NCBI GenBank assembly: GCA_018396615.1
Contig: JAGTQT010000013.1
Location: 1-12,332, forward strand
Reading direction: 5' to 3'
DNA length: 12,332 nt
Source: Candidatus Bathyarchaeota archaeon
GTDB lineage: Archaea > Thermoproteota > Bathyarchaeia > Bathyarchaeales > Bathycorpusculaceae
Part shown: positions 1 through 5,367 of the stretch, piece by piece
Layout of the letters: the number at the start of each line of letters is the position of its first letter
How positions within the stretch are numbered: position 1 is the first letter of the stretch
The notes under the pieces: generated by a model
The model's database searches: none
The model's input: the letters and a program-made list of their open reading frames with translations, nothing else
Told to the model about the DNA's origin: nothing
Translations under genes and position numbers: made by a program

Positions 1-42
1 AGCTCGTCGGCACTATGGAAGCATACTATGAGATGACAGTGA

Positions 43-201
43 TCACGCTTGAATGTAGGCAGCTACATCCACACGCGCATAATCCACCAAAACATTAACA
101 GATTCTCCGTTAAAGCCAATTTCCCTTTTTTCTATTATCGCTTTACTGAAGAAGCACGAATGGCAATCGTAATCTAAACTTACGCTTAATCGGTTCTTCA
201 T
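43..201 (-). CDS. Small hypothetical protein with a CxxC pair (52 aa)
   Basis: I do not recognise this protein. The chosen ATG at 201 lies about 25 bases downstream of a TATA-like box read on the minus strand (about 219-231), the spacing expected for a leaderless archaeal transcript. The frame stays open to an ATG at 264 (73 aa), but that start would lie upstream of the TATA box and collide with the start of the divergent gene. The protein has a YDCHSCFF segment near residues 11-18, i.e. a CxxC pair that could bind metal or be redox active, followed by a mixed beta/alpha-looking stretch (GFNGESVNVLVDYARVD). No signal peptide or membrane segment is visible in the short form. It is transcribed away from the coiled-coil gene at 264. 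It could be a chance frame; support rests on the promoter spacing and the protein-like composition. Confidence 0.45.
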   Translation of the reverse strand: MKNRLSVSLDYDCHSCFFSKAIIEKREIGFNGESVNVLVDYARVDVAAYIQA

Positions 202-218
202 TAAAAAATTAATTGTAT

Positions 219-231
219 AATTTATATATGC
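219..231. promoter_or_regulatory. Shared TATA-like box for divergent genes
   Basis: The AT-rich stretch TTTATATATG reads as a TATA box on both strands. On the minus strand it is about 25 bases before the ATG at 201; on the plus strand it is about 35-40 bases before the TTG start at 264, leaving room for the ribosome site GAGAGGAAG. No clear second TATA box was seen for either gene. Confidence 0.45.
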
Positions 232-263
232 ACAGCCGACAATGAAGATAGAGAGGAAGTCCA

Positions 264-965
264 TTGTCCCTTGATGATCCCCTAACGATTGCGTTAATCA
301 TAGCAATAGTCTTGATGGGAGGCGGTATAGTCGCCTACGCCCTACTCAAGCAGGGGAAAAAGAAGGAACAGTTAACAGAAAACGTTCAAGCGAGCCGAAA
401 CCTTTCTGGGCTTCCTTTCAAAATTGTGAAAACTATTCCAAAAGAAGATGCAACGCAAGCCAAGGAAGAGCTGCGAATCCTGAACTTGGAAAGAGAAATC
501 TTAAGCGACGCCCTAAGAAGGCTTTACGAAGCCCAAGCAGAAGGCAAAATCACAGAGGAAGAAAGAGAAAGAATCGCGGAGTCCTACAAGTCTCGGATGA
601 TGGGAATCAAAGAAGCAATATCCAAAGACGAGTCAGTTGTAGCCTTACATGAACTTGAATCCATGCAGGAAGACTTGCTGAAGCTTTTCAGCGAAAAATT
701 TGGTGAACTGTCCGCCAAAACAGAGGAGCTTCGCTCCAAGATAGACGTGCAGCCTATAAAAGAGATCACCTTAGCGCCAGCAGAAGCACCTACAAAAGAA
801 ATAGAGGAAAAAATCATTGAAGACGAAGAGAAGACAAAGAAAAAAAGGAGACCACCACAGGCGAAACCAAGTCCAAAAACAGAGGCGGAAAGACGGATAG
901 AGGAAATAAGATCAGAAGTAGAAAAAGTCTTAGATAGGCTAGGGCAGATGGAAAGTGAAACCTGA
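264..965 (+). CDS. Membrane-anchored coiled-coil protein (unknown function)
   Basis: A 233-aa protein starting at TTG, preceded by the ribosome site GAGAGGAAG at 251-259. Residues about 7-28 form one hydrophobic helix (LTIALIIAIVLMGGGIVAYA) followed by Lys residues, so the bulk is likely cytoplasmic. The rest is highly charged: heptad-like helices at about 60-160 (EELRILNLEREILSDALRRL and onward) and a second predicted coiled coil at about 205-230, joined by a Pro/Lys-rich linker (KKKRRPPQAKPSPK). This is a common architecture for archaeal proteins of unknown function, and I cannot assign a family. The 3' end overlaps the rpiA start by 11 bases, so the two are probably co-transcribed and translationally coupled. 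A structural or scaffolding role is possible but unproven. Confidence 0.8.
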   Translation: MSLDDPLTIALIIAIVLMGGGIVAYALLKQGKKKEQLTENVQASRNLSGLPFKIVKTIPKEDATQAKEELRILNLEREILSDALRRLYEAQAEGKITEEERERIAESYKSRMMGIKEAISKDESVVALHELESMQEDLLKLFSEKFGELSAKTEELRSKIDVQPIKEITLAPAEAPTKEIEEKIIEDEEKTKKKRRPPQAKPSPKTEAERRIEEIRSEVEKVLDRLGQMESET

Positions 966-1665
966 AAGAGAGTGGGTGGAAACCGCGAAGAAAAATGCCG
1001 CTCTAGAAGCGGCGAAACATGTTAGAGACGGCTTCGTTATAGGCTTGGGAAGCGGAAGCACCGCTGCCTATGCAATTGAGGAAATTGGAAGAAAAATCAA
1101 AAAGGAAAAACTCCGTGTTTTAGGCGTTCCAACTTCCTATCAAGCTTTTCAGTTAGCAGTAGAAAACGATATACCTTTAACCACTTTGGAGGAACATCCA
1201 GAACTCGACCTCGCCATAGATGGAGCAGATCAAATTGACGAAAAATTAAACCTGATCAAAGGTATAGGTGGAGCACTGGCACGAGAAAAGATTGTTGCTT
1301 CTGCTTCCAAATGCTTCATCATCGTTGCTGACGAGAAAAAGAAAGTCAAAACGCTAGGAGAGAATAGCCAGCCTTTGCCCATAGAGATTTTGCCGTTCGC
1401 AAAAACCCTTGTTGAAAAAAGAATAGAGAAGATTGGCGGAAAACCATGTCTGCGCACAGGCACAGGAAAAGTCGGCCCAGTCATCACTGACAACGGCAAC
1501 ATCATTCTCGACGTGGACTTCGGATTAATACAGGATCCCGTGAAACTGGAAGTTGATGTGAAATCGATTACCGGAGTGGTTGAAACAGGGCTCTTCGTAA
1601 GAATGGCGGACATTATCTATTTGGGAAAACCCTCTGGTGTCGCACGGCTTCCCACAGCAAAATAA
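955..1665 (+). CDS. rpiA: Ribose-5-phosphate isomerase A
   Basis: Interconverts ribose 5-phosphate and ribulose 5-phosphate in the cytoplasm, in the non-oxidative pentose phosphate route (in archaea often tied to the ribulose monophosphate path for making ribose). The 236-aa length fits the RpiA family. Family motifs are present in order: the phosphate-binding GLGSGSTAAYAI (about residues 30-41), the DGADQID loop (about 88-94) with catalytic acids, the KGIGGALAREKI helix (about 101-112) with its conserved Lys, and FIIVADEKKKV (about 119-129). The start is GTG at 955, overlapping the upstream coiled-coil gene; there is no strong ribosome site, consistent with coupling. T-runs beginning at 1686 probably end transcription. 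Confidence 0.96.
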   Translation: MKPEREWVETAKKNAALEAAKHVRDGFVIGLGSGSTAAYAIEEIGRKIKKEKLRVLGVPTSYQAFQLAVENDIPLTTLEEHPELDLAIDGADQIDEKLNLIKGIGGALAREKIVASASKCFIIVADEKKKVKTLGENSQPLPIEILPFAKTLVEKRIEKIGGKPCLRTGTGKVGPVITDNGNIILDVDFGLIQDPVKLEVDVKSITGVVETGLFVRMADIIYLGKPSGVARLPTAK

Positions 1666-1685
1666 CAGCCAGACTCTAGAAACAC

Positions 1686-1692
1686 TTTTTTT
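1686..1692 (+). terminator. T-run after rpiA
   Basis: Seven T residues lie about 20 bases after the rpiA stop, with more T-rich sequence following. Archaeal polymerase ends at such U-runs without needing a hairpin. Confidence 0.4.
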
Positions 1693-1783
1693 ACATCTTT
1701 TAGCGCAAATTCACCCGACACGGTTCTATTGCAAAAGTAGATGAATCATGAATAACAGTTGCTGTACAAAAAAATGGGGAGGG

Positions 1784-2059
1784 TTATGTGTTGGTTTTAC
1801 CAAAGTTTGCAAATATTGTAAGGACATCGGCCATGTTGATTACATCGTTTTCGTCGATGTCGCATCGCGCGTCGAACCTTGGGTCTCCTAAGACGCTGCC
1901 GATTGAGAATAGCGCTGGAAACACGTCTTTAAGGTCTACTTTTCCGTCATCGTTTATGTCGCCTGTGAGATCTGCGCTGGCTGGCTTGATGGTGCATGCG
2001 AACATTGAAACGCTGAGAATTAAGACTACAAGTGCAATACTGCGGGCTAGTCGGTTCAT
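1784..2059 (-). CDS. Secreted solo dockerin-domain protein (91 aa)
   Basis: The start is the ATG at 2059, preceded directly by a GGAGAG-type ribosome site (GGAGAGAGGAGAGTAATG); longer readings of the frame lack a ribosome site. Residues 1-29 form a signal peptide (basic MNRLARS, then a hydrophobic core, then PASA as a likely cleavage site). Most of the remaining 62 residues are a type I dockerin-like module with two calcium-binding loops: DINDDGKVDLKD and, after an Arg-Cys linker, DIDENDVINMAD. The family binds cohesins or attaches to larger surface assemblies through calcium-dependent folding. Here no catalytic or adhesive domain is attached, so it may be an exported adaptor, a small calcium-binding protein, or the remnant of a larger protein. 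It stands alone on its strand, convergent with rpiA. A possible TATA box (GGTTTATTTACC) lies about 40-45 bases upstream. Confidence 0.85.
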   Translation of the reverse strand: MNRLARSIALVVLILSVSMFACTIKPASADLTGDINDDGKVDLKDVFPALFSIGSVLGDPRFDARCDIDENDVINMADVLTIFANFGKTNT

Positions 2060-2165
2060 TACTCTCCTCTCTCCTAAAATTTCTAGGCGGTGCCGAGGTA
2101 AATAAACCATTAAGGAAGATTCCTCTATAACTATGTTGACACCGAAGACGTAAAAAAGAGAGCAT

Positions 2166-2299
2166 GGCATGATTCGCCAATGCGAAGGCGCTGGGCAATA
2201 GAGAGACTATTTGCATGGCGAATGAGCCTATATTGTTTTTTCGTGGCTAAAACAAAGTTGGTCTAGCTTTTCTTCAGTGGAGTATTTGCACTTTTGTGA
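2166..2299 (+). pseudogene. Decayed C-terminal fragment of a second heliorhodopsin
   Basis: Bases 2239-2291 align without gaps to 8126-8178 of the intact heliorhodopsin gene, by my count 43 of 53 identical; bases 2166-2195 align to 8049-8078 with 20 of 30 identical. In the first frame (2166-2234) the relic reads GMIRQCEGAGQ, stop, RDYLHGE, stop, AYI, matching NMVLQYKGVGRWKDYLYGERVYI split by stops at 2199 and 2223. A frameshift follows, then FVAKTKLV, stop (2264), LFFSGVFALL, stop (2297), matching the retinal-lysine helix FVAKTMLAWLVFIGVFAPF. The TAG at 2199 is where the intact gene has a Trp codon. No homology is visible upstream of about 2160, so only the last part (end of helix 6, loop, helix 7) survives. 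The level of divergence suggests an old paralogue rather than a recent duplication. Confidence 0.85.
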
Positions 2300-2471
2300 C
2301 GCTAGCTTTCAGCTGATTAACAACTCCTCGTTTACAATAAGCACTCTTGCAACCTTGCTTGCAGAGATACAGATGTATACGAACTAGATGTTAACAGTTG
2401 TGATGCCTGTTCCTTTTCTTCCTTAAAAACCAAAAAATCTTTAACTTAAAAAAGTAAACACAAGATATAGC

Positions 2472-2492
2472 TTATATTTATAAAGGAGGTGG
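2472..2492 (+). promoter_or_regulatory. TATA-like box abutting a strong ribosome site
   Basis: TTATATTTATAAA (2472-2484) runs into GGAGGTGG (2485-2492), a near-perfect ribosome site for the ferritin-like gene. If this TATA box were used, transcription would begin near 2500, after the ribosome site, and the ACG start would not be translated; the alternative promoter is the AT-rich CTTTAACTTAAAA at about 2440-2452. The ribosome site is what favours the ACG at 2497 as start. The preceding stretch 2300-2470 has no gene I can support. Confidence 0.5.
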
Positions 2493-2496
2493 AAAA

Positions 2497-2940
2497 ACGA
2501 CAAAGAAAGAACTCTTGAACATGTTGAACAAGGCTTTAGAATTGGAACATGCGGCAAGAATACAGTATTTGGCTCATGCGGAACAGGTAGACGGATTAAA
2601 TGCGGAGCCGATCATTGCAAGGCTGAAGGAGATTGCTGAAGACGAGAAGAAGCATGAAGAAATGTTCAGAGAAATGATTGGAAGTTACTTGGACGGTGTG
2701 CCTTCGATGGGTATGGCGGAGACTCATCCCGCTGGCACTGTTAGCAAGATTCTTGAAGTGAACCTGAAAGACGAAAAACATGCAGTTGACGTTTACATGG
2801 GAATTATGAAGAAGATGCATGACATGAAAGACGAGTTAAAATATGAATTCTTCCAGCTTGAACACAAGATAAGACACATCATAACTGATGAACAAGAGCA
2901 CATAGCAGAACTGAAACTGCTGAAAGGAATGAAAAAGTAG
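2497..2940 (+). CDS. Ferritin-like diiron protein (rubrerythrin-type, no rubredoxin domain), ACG start proposed
   Basis: A four-helix ferritin-like protein of 147 aa in the form chosen. Iron-ligand-type motifs are visible: E in ALELEHAARIQYL, EDEKKHEEMF (ExxH) in helix 2, NLKDEKHAVDVY in helix 3 and DEQEHIAEL in helix 4. Such proteins reduce peroxide or oxidise and hold iron in the cytoplasm. The first standard start codons are TTG 2515 and ATG 2521, but they lie over 20 bases past the ribosome site GGAGGTGG (2485-2492). Reading from ACG 2497, four bases after that site, gives TTKKELLNMLNKALELEHAA, the N-terminus expected for this family (MTKKEL-like). I therefore propose ACG as the start; a conventional annotation would give 2515..2940. 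A T-rich stop signal follows at 2980-2999, and a separate gene encodes the likely electron donor, a desulforedoxin. Confidence 0.88.
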   Translation, partial: TTKKELLNMLNKALELEHAARIQYLAHAEQVDGLNAEPIIARLKEIAEDEKKHEEMFREMIGSYLDGVPSMGMAETHPAGTVSKILEVNLKDEKHAVDVYMGIMKKMHDMKDELKYEFFQLEHKIRHIITDEQEHIAELKLLKGMKK

Positions 2941-2979
2941 TTCAATGCGCTAATCACCACGAGCAGAAAATGCGGATCT

Positions 2980-2999
2980 ATTTTTTATTACCTCTTTTT
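2980..2999 (+). terminator. T-rich terminator after the ferritin-like gene
   Basis: Two T-runs (about six and five T) lie 40-60 bases after the stop codon, just before the AT-rich leader and ribosome site of the desulforedoxin gene. Confidence 0.45.
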
Positions 3000-3027
3000 C
3001 CAAAAATAGAAAACAAGAGGTGAAAAC

Positions 3028-3144
3028 GTGACTAAGATAGGAGAGATCTATTTCTGCGAAATCTGTGGCAACAAAGAAGTCCTCGAGGCAGGGAAAGGAA
3101 CGCTGGTCTGTTGTGGAAAGCCTATGAAAATCGTGAAATCATAG
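3028..3144 (+). CDS. Desulforedoxin-like iron protein (38 aa)
   Basis: This small gene starts at GTG 3028 behind the ribosome site AGAGGTG (3016-3022). The product begins TKIGEIYFCEICG and continues to GTLVCCGKPM, giving the C-x2-C ... C-C pattern that holds one Fe(Cys)4 centre in desulforedoxin and in the N-terminal domain of desulfoferrodoxin. The 38-residue length matches stand-alone desulforedoxin, so it is complete and not a truncated superoxide reductase. It probably carries electrons in the cytoplasm. Lying 87 bases after the ferritin-like gene, it is a good candidate partner for it, taking the place of the rubredoxin domain fused in classical rubrerythrin. A strong T-rich tract begins 20 bases after the stop. 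Confidence 0.9.
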   Translation: MTKIGEIYFCEICGNKEVLEAGKGTLVCCGKPMKIVKS

Positions 3145-3162
3145 AAGGCATCAAATCTAAAC

Positions 3163-3184
3163 TTCTATTTTTTCTTCTTTTTTC
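3163..3184 (+). terminator. T-rich terminator after desulforedoxin
   Basis: A nearly pure pyrimidine stretch with runs of six T, typical of archaeal termination. From here to 3329 I see no gene; a frame reading ALLTAETDFEYVETNTTTAA at about 3200-3260 has no start codon or ribosome site. Confidence 0.5.
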
Positions 3185-3329
3185 TAGTTAATGAATATGC
3201 CTTGCTTACTGCTGAGACTGATTTCGAGTATGTTGAGACAAATACAACCACCGCGGCAGACTCTTCCGAAAACATAAATAACCATCAAAAACCTTACTAA
3301 CCAATCGAGGTCAAGAAAAACTCCATAAG

Positions 3330-3348
3330 AAAGAGCCGGGGTAGCCTA
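3330..3348 (+). repeat. Direct repeat: copy of the tRNA-Met 5' end (left copy)
   Basis: AAAGAGCCGGGGTAGCCTA is identical over 19 bases to 10147-10165, i.e. five bases of flank plus the acceptor strand (GCCGGGG), bases 8-9 and the start of the D-arm of tRNA-Met. After 3348 the sequence departs: it forms a hairpin (3346-3352 with 3358-3364, loop CACTC), then T5, then CCCCG which can pair with CGGGG at 3337-3341. A pyrimidine-rich tract with T-runs follows at about 3380-3398. It may be an att-like scar, a truncated tRNA copy, or a small structured RNA. Confidence 0.75.
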
Positions 3349-3469
3349 TTTTCACTCAGAATAGATTTTTCCCCGCGAACTCCCTCTTTTTCTTTTTTAG
3401 CGTGTTTGGGAGATTGTTTCGTGTGGTCAAATTGGTTTGGATCACAATTGACTCACAGTAAGCAAGGTT

Positions 3470-4237
3470 CTATTTTTTCAATCTTGAAATTAGAACTGCC
3501 AAGATCAACGCGATTACTATAATCACAGAGTTTATCTCAGTTGCTGCGACAATGTTTTGGTTTTCACTTTGCTTCATTGCAATTCCCAACAACGCCCAGA
3601 TAATTATCAGTCCGTAGGCCAAGTCTTTTCGAATAGCTATGACAAGTAGTGTTATCAGCAAGGCGGCAATTATAATCAGAACAGCCCATATTTCTCGGCT
3701 TATTCCAAAACCATCCCATCCCACTGAAACTAAGGTAACCGCCACGTTTGCAATAGAGGCTATCGTTATCCAACCCAAGTAGACACTGAAAGGCGTATGA
3801 ACAGCAAGTTTTTCACTTAAAGGAACTGCTGATTTGCCGATGTTAAGGCGTAGGTAAATCGCTATCAAGGTTGCAAGAAGCAAGAACATGACGACAACTG
3901 ATAGAACAAGATATTCAAACTGCCAAAGAAAAAGCCAAACGATATTTAGCATGCTGCTTAAAACAAAAAGCCAACCGATTCTCTCATGATATTCTCTTTC
4001 TCTTTGGCTGGGCAAAGCTTGAAAGACTGAGAAAATTCCCAGCAAGATGTAGATGATTCCCCAGATAGAGAAGACGTAGCCTGCAGGGGTTATAAGGGTT
4101 GGATTTGCATCAGAAATCTCTGCTGTTGTCTTGCCGCCGAGAATTGTGGTGCTGCCTGCCAATCCGTTGACCAGAACAGTTAACACAAAAGCTATGATGT
4201 TTGCTCCTTTCAAAATGGCCAAATTTGTCTTTGACAT
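3470..4237 (-). CDS. TspO/MBR-related tryptophan-rich membrane protein
   Basis: A 255-aa integral membrane protein with about seven or eight hydrophobic helices and very few charged residues. The TspO-type signature is the segment NPTLITPAGYVFSIWGIIY (about residues 45-63), with further aromatic residues at helix ends (NIVWLFLWQFEY at about 98-109, YLGWITIASIANVAVT in the middle). It is longer than classical TspO (about 160 aa, five helices) and resembles the extended tryptophan-rich sensory proteins of roughly 250-280 aa. TspO proteins bind porphyrins and act in oxidative and light-linked stress in several bacteria; the ligand of the long archaeal form is unknown to me. The ATG start lies about 30 bases from a TATA box shared with the divergent small gene at 4349. 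It is transcribed alone. Confidence 0.8.
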   Translation of the reverse strand: MSKTNLAILKGANIIAFVLTVLVNGLAGSTTILGGKTTAEISDANPTLITPAGYVFSIWGIIYILLGIFSVFQALPSQREREYHERIGWLFVLSSMLNIVWLFLWQFEYLVLSVVVMFLLLATLIAIYLRLNIGKSAVPLSEKLAVHTPFSVYLGWITIASIANVAVTLVSVGWDGFGISREIWAVLIIIAALLITLLVIAIRKDLAYGLIIIWALLGIAMKQSENQNIVAATEINSVIIVIALILAVLISRLKK

Positions 4238-4265
4238 TTATATCCATCAGAAGTTTTGTTTTCAT

Positions 4266-4276
4266 CTATATAAAAA
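4266..4276. promoter_or_regulatory. Shared TATA box between tspO-like gene and small Gly/Lys gene
   Basis: CTATATAAAAA reads as a TATA box on the plus strand, and its complement TTTTTATATAG on the minus strand. It lies about 30 bases from the minus-strand ATG (4237), giving a short or absent leader, and about 75 bases from the plus-strand ATG (4349), giving a leader that includes its ribosome site. Confidence 0.45.
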
Positions 4277-4348
4277 CATCGAGATCACTTAATTCTTAAA
4301 TAAGAAGCTGTTCAAACTAAGTTTGTTCTGCAGATGGAGGTGAATACG

Positions 4349-4519
4349 ATGAGTGAAAGTAAGAAGAAGGAAGAGAAAGGAAAGGCTGAAGAAGCAGCTG
4401 AGAAGACAGGAGAAGTTGTGGGTAAGGGCGTTAAGAAAGGTTTCGGCATAGCTAAAGGAATTGGCAAAGGTCTGGTTAAGGGAGTAAAAGGAGAAAAGGA
4501 AGAAAAGAAAAAGGATTAA
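4349..4519 (+). CDS. Small Lys-rich glycine-zipper protein (56 aa)
   Basis: The start is ATG 4349, seven bases after the strong ribosome site GGAGGTG (4336-4342); the ATG at 4334 overlaps that site and is rejected. The product has three parts: a charged Lys/Glu head (about 1-24), a central run with Gly at every third or fourth residue alternating with Lys (VGKGVKKGFGIAKGIGKG, about 28-45), and a Lys/Glu tail. The GxxxG spacing suggests a helix that packs against another helix or lies on a membrane surface, while the Lys content could also suit nucleic acid binding. I do not recognise a family. It lies 77 bases before the FMN-binding protein gene on the same strand, so shared expression is possible. 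Confidence 0.75.
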   Translation: MSESKKKEEKGKAEEAAEKTGEVVGKGVKKGFGIAKGIGKGLVKGVKGEKEEKKKD

Positions 4520-4596
4520 TGCTCCTGAAAATGCTAATGTCGCAAGCCTCTCTTGAATTTTTTCAAAAATTATTGACAATACTTGTGGTGTGAAAC

Positions 4597-5082
4597 ATGG
4601 GTTTGGTTAAACTGCCAAGAATGACAAGAGCAGAAATTGTGAAGTTGATCAAGGAACAGATGATTTGTAGAATTGCCTTTAGAGGAGAGAAGTCTCCCTA
4701 CATAGCTCCTTTCCAATACACATTCGCTGGTCGTCATCTATATTTTCACTTCACTAATTATGGAAGAAAACTGAAGCTGTTAAATCAAAATGAGCCAGTC
4801 TGTGTCGAGATAGAGAAGACAACATCTGATATGAGTGAATATGCGTTTATTGCCATTATTGGCAAGCTAAGAATTGTTGAAGATCCTAAGGAAAGAGCAA
4901 AAGTTATAGAAAAGATGGCATATGAAGGTAAGAAAAAACTCTCAGAAAACTTTCTGGCAGCCCACGGATTCAGAACAGAAGATGGATGGTCTTCGCTTTC
5001 ACCTGAAAAGCCATTAATAATCGTCAAGCTTGAAAGAATTACAGAATACGTTGGGTTAAAATCTCATCGAATTTCATTATAA
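4597..5082 (+). CDS. FMN-binding split-barrel protein (pyridoxamine 5'-phosphate oxidase family)
   Basis: A 161-aa protein with the flow of the small PNPOx-like/NimA-like family: an N-terminal helix (MTRAEIVKLIKEQ), strands carrying RIAFRGEKSPYIAPFQYTF, then HLYFHFTNYGRKLKLLNQNEPVCVEIE (about residues 48-74), in which the Gly-Arg-Lys segment usually binds flavin phosphate, and a later AFIAIIGKLRIVEDPKER strand-turn. These proteins bind FMN or F420 and reduce small molecules, some detoxifying; the true substrate cannot be read from sequence. It is unlikely to be a real pyridoxamine phosphate oxidase. The ATG is preceded by GGTGTG. It ends about 140 bases before a small zinc-ribbon gene with its own promoter. 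Confidence 0.85.
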   Translation: MGLVKLPRMTRAEIVKLIKEQMICRIAFRGEKSPYIAPFQYTFAGRHLYFHFTNYGRKLKLLNQNEPVCVEIEKTTSDMSEYAFIAIIGKLRIVEDPKERAKVIEKMAYEGKKKLSENFLAAHGFRTEDGWSSLSPEKPLIIVKLERITEYVGLKSHRISL

Positions 5083-5148
5083 CCATCTATTTATGAAAAT
5101 TTAGTTCATTTAATTTGAAAAGATGGATTTCAAATGGTTTATAGAAAA

Positions 5149-5157
5149 TTTTAAATA
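5149..5157 (+). promoter_or_regulatory. TATA-like box for the zinc-ribbon gene
   Basis: TTTTAAATA lies about 65 bases before the ATG at 5220 and would give a leader of about 40 bases containing the strong ribosome site GGAGGTGAT (5208-5216). Confidence 0.4.
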
Positions 5158-5219
5158 ACGATCACAATAAAAAAAATTTCAATGGCGTTTCTGAGGATTT
5201 AAATGAAGGAGGTGATGTT

Positions 5220-5324
5220 ATGCCTAAATGTGGACTTTGTGGTGCAGAAGTTAAGGAACAGCCTAAAATAACTTCGGATGGAAAATGTTCGGTTTGTGGT
5301 GCAAAACTGGCAATAAAGAAATAG
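5220..5324 (+). CDS. Mini zinc-ribbon protein (34 aa)
   Basis: A complete small gene with a near-perfect ribosome site, GGAGGTGAT (5208-5216), just before ATG 5220. The product holds two C-x2-C knuckles, KCGLCGAE (Cys4, Cys7) and KCSVCGAKL (Cys23, Cys26), 15 residues apart: enough for one zinc or rubredoxin-like iron site and little else. The strength of its ribosome site argues for high expression. Its role is unknown; it could be a metal-binding electron carrier or a partner of a larger enzyme. The 3' end faces the DUF523-DUF1722 gene on the other strand. Confidence 0.8.
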   Translation: MPKCGLCGAEVKEQPKITSDGKCSVCGAKLAIKK

Positions 5325-5367
5325 GTGAAAAACATATGCAAAGCTTTCTGAAATCTAACCAGAGTGT

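Noticed and set aside
1230..1613. 127-aa minus-strand frame inside rpiA
   Set aside because: It lies wholly opposite a well-supported rpiA and has no ribosome site or recognisable domain.
2060..2170. 37-residue N-terminal extension of the dockerin protein to ATG 2170
   Set aside because: The signal peptide and a strong ribosome site place the start at 2059; the extension would bury the signal peptide inside.
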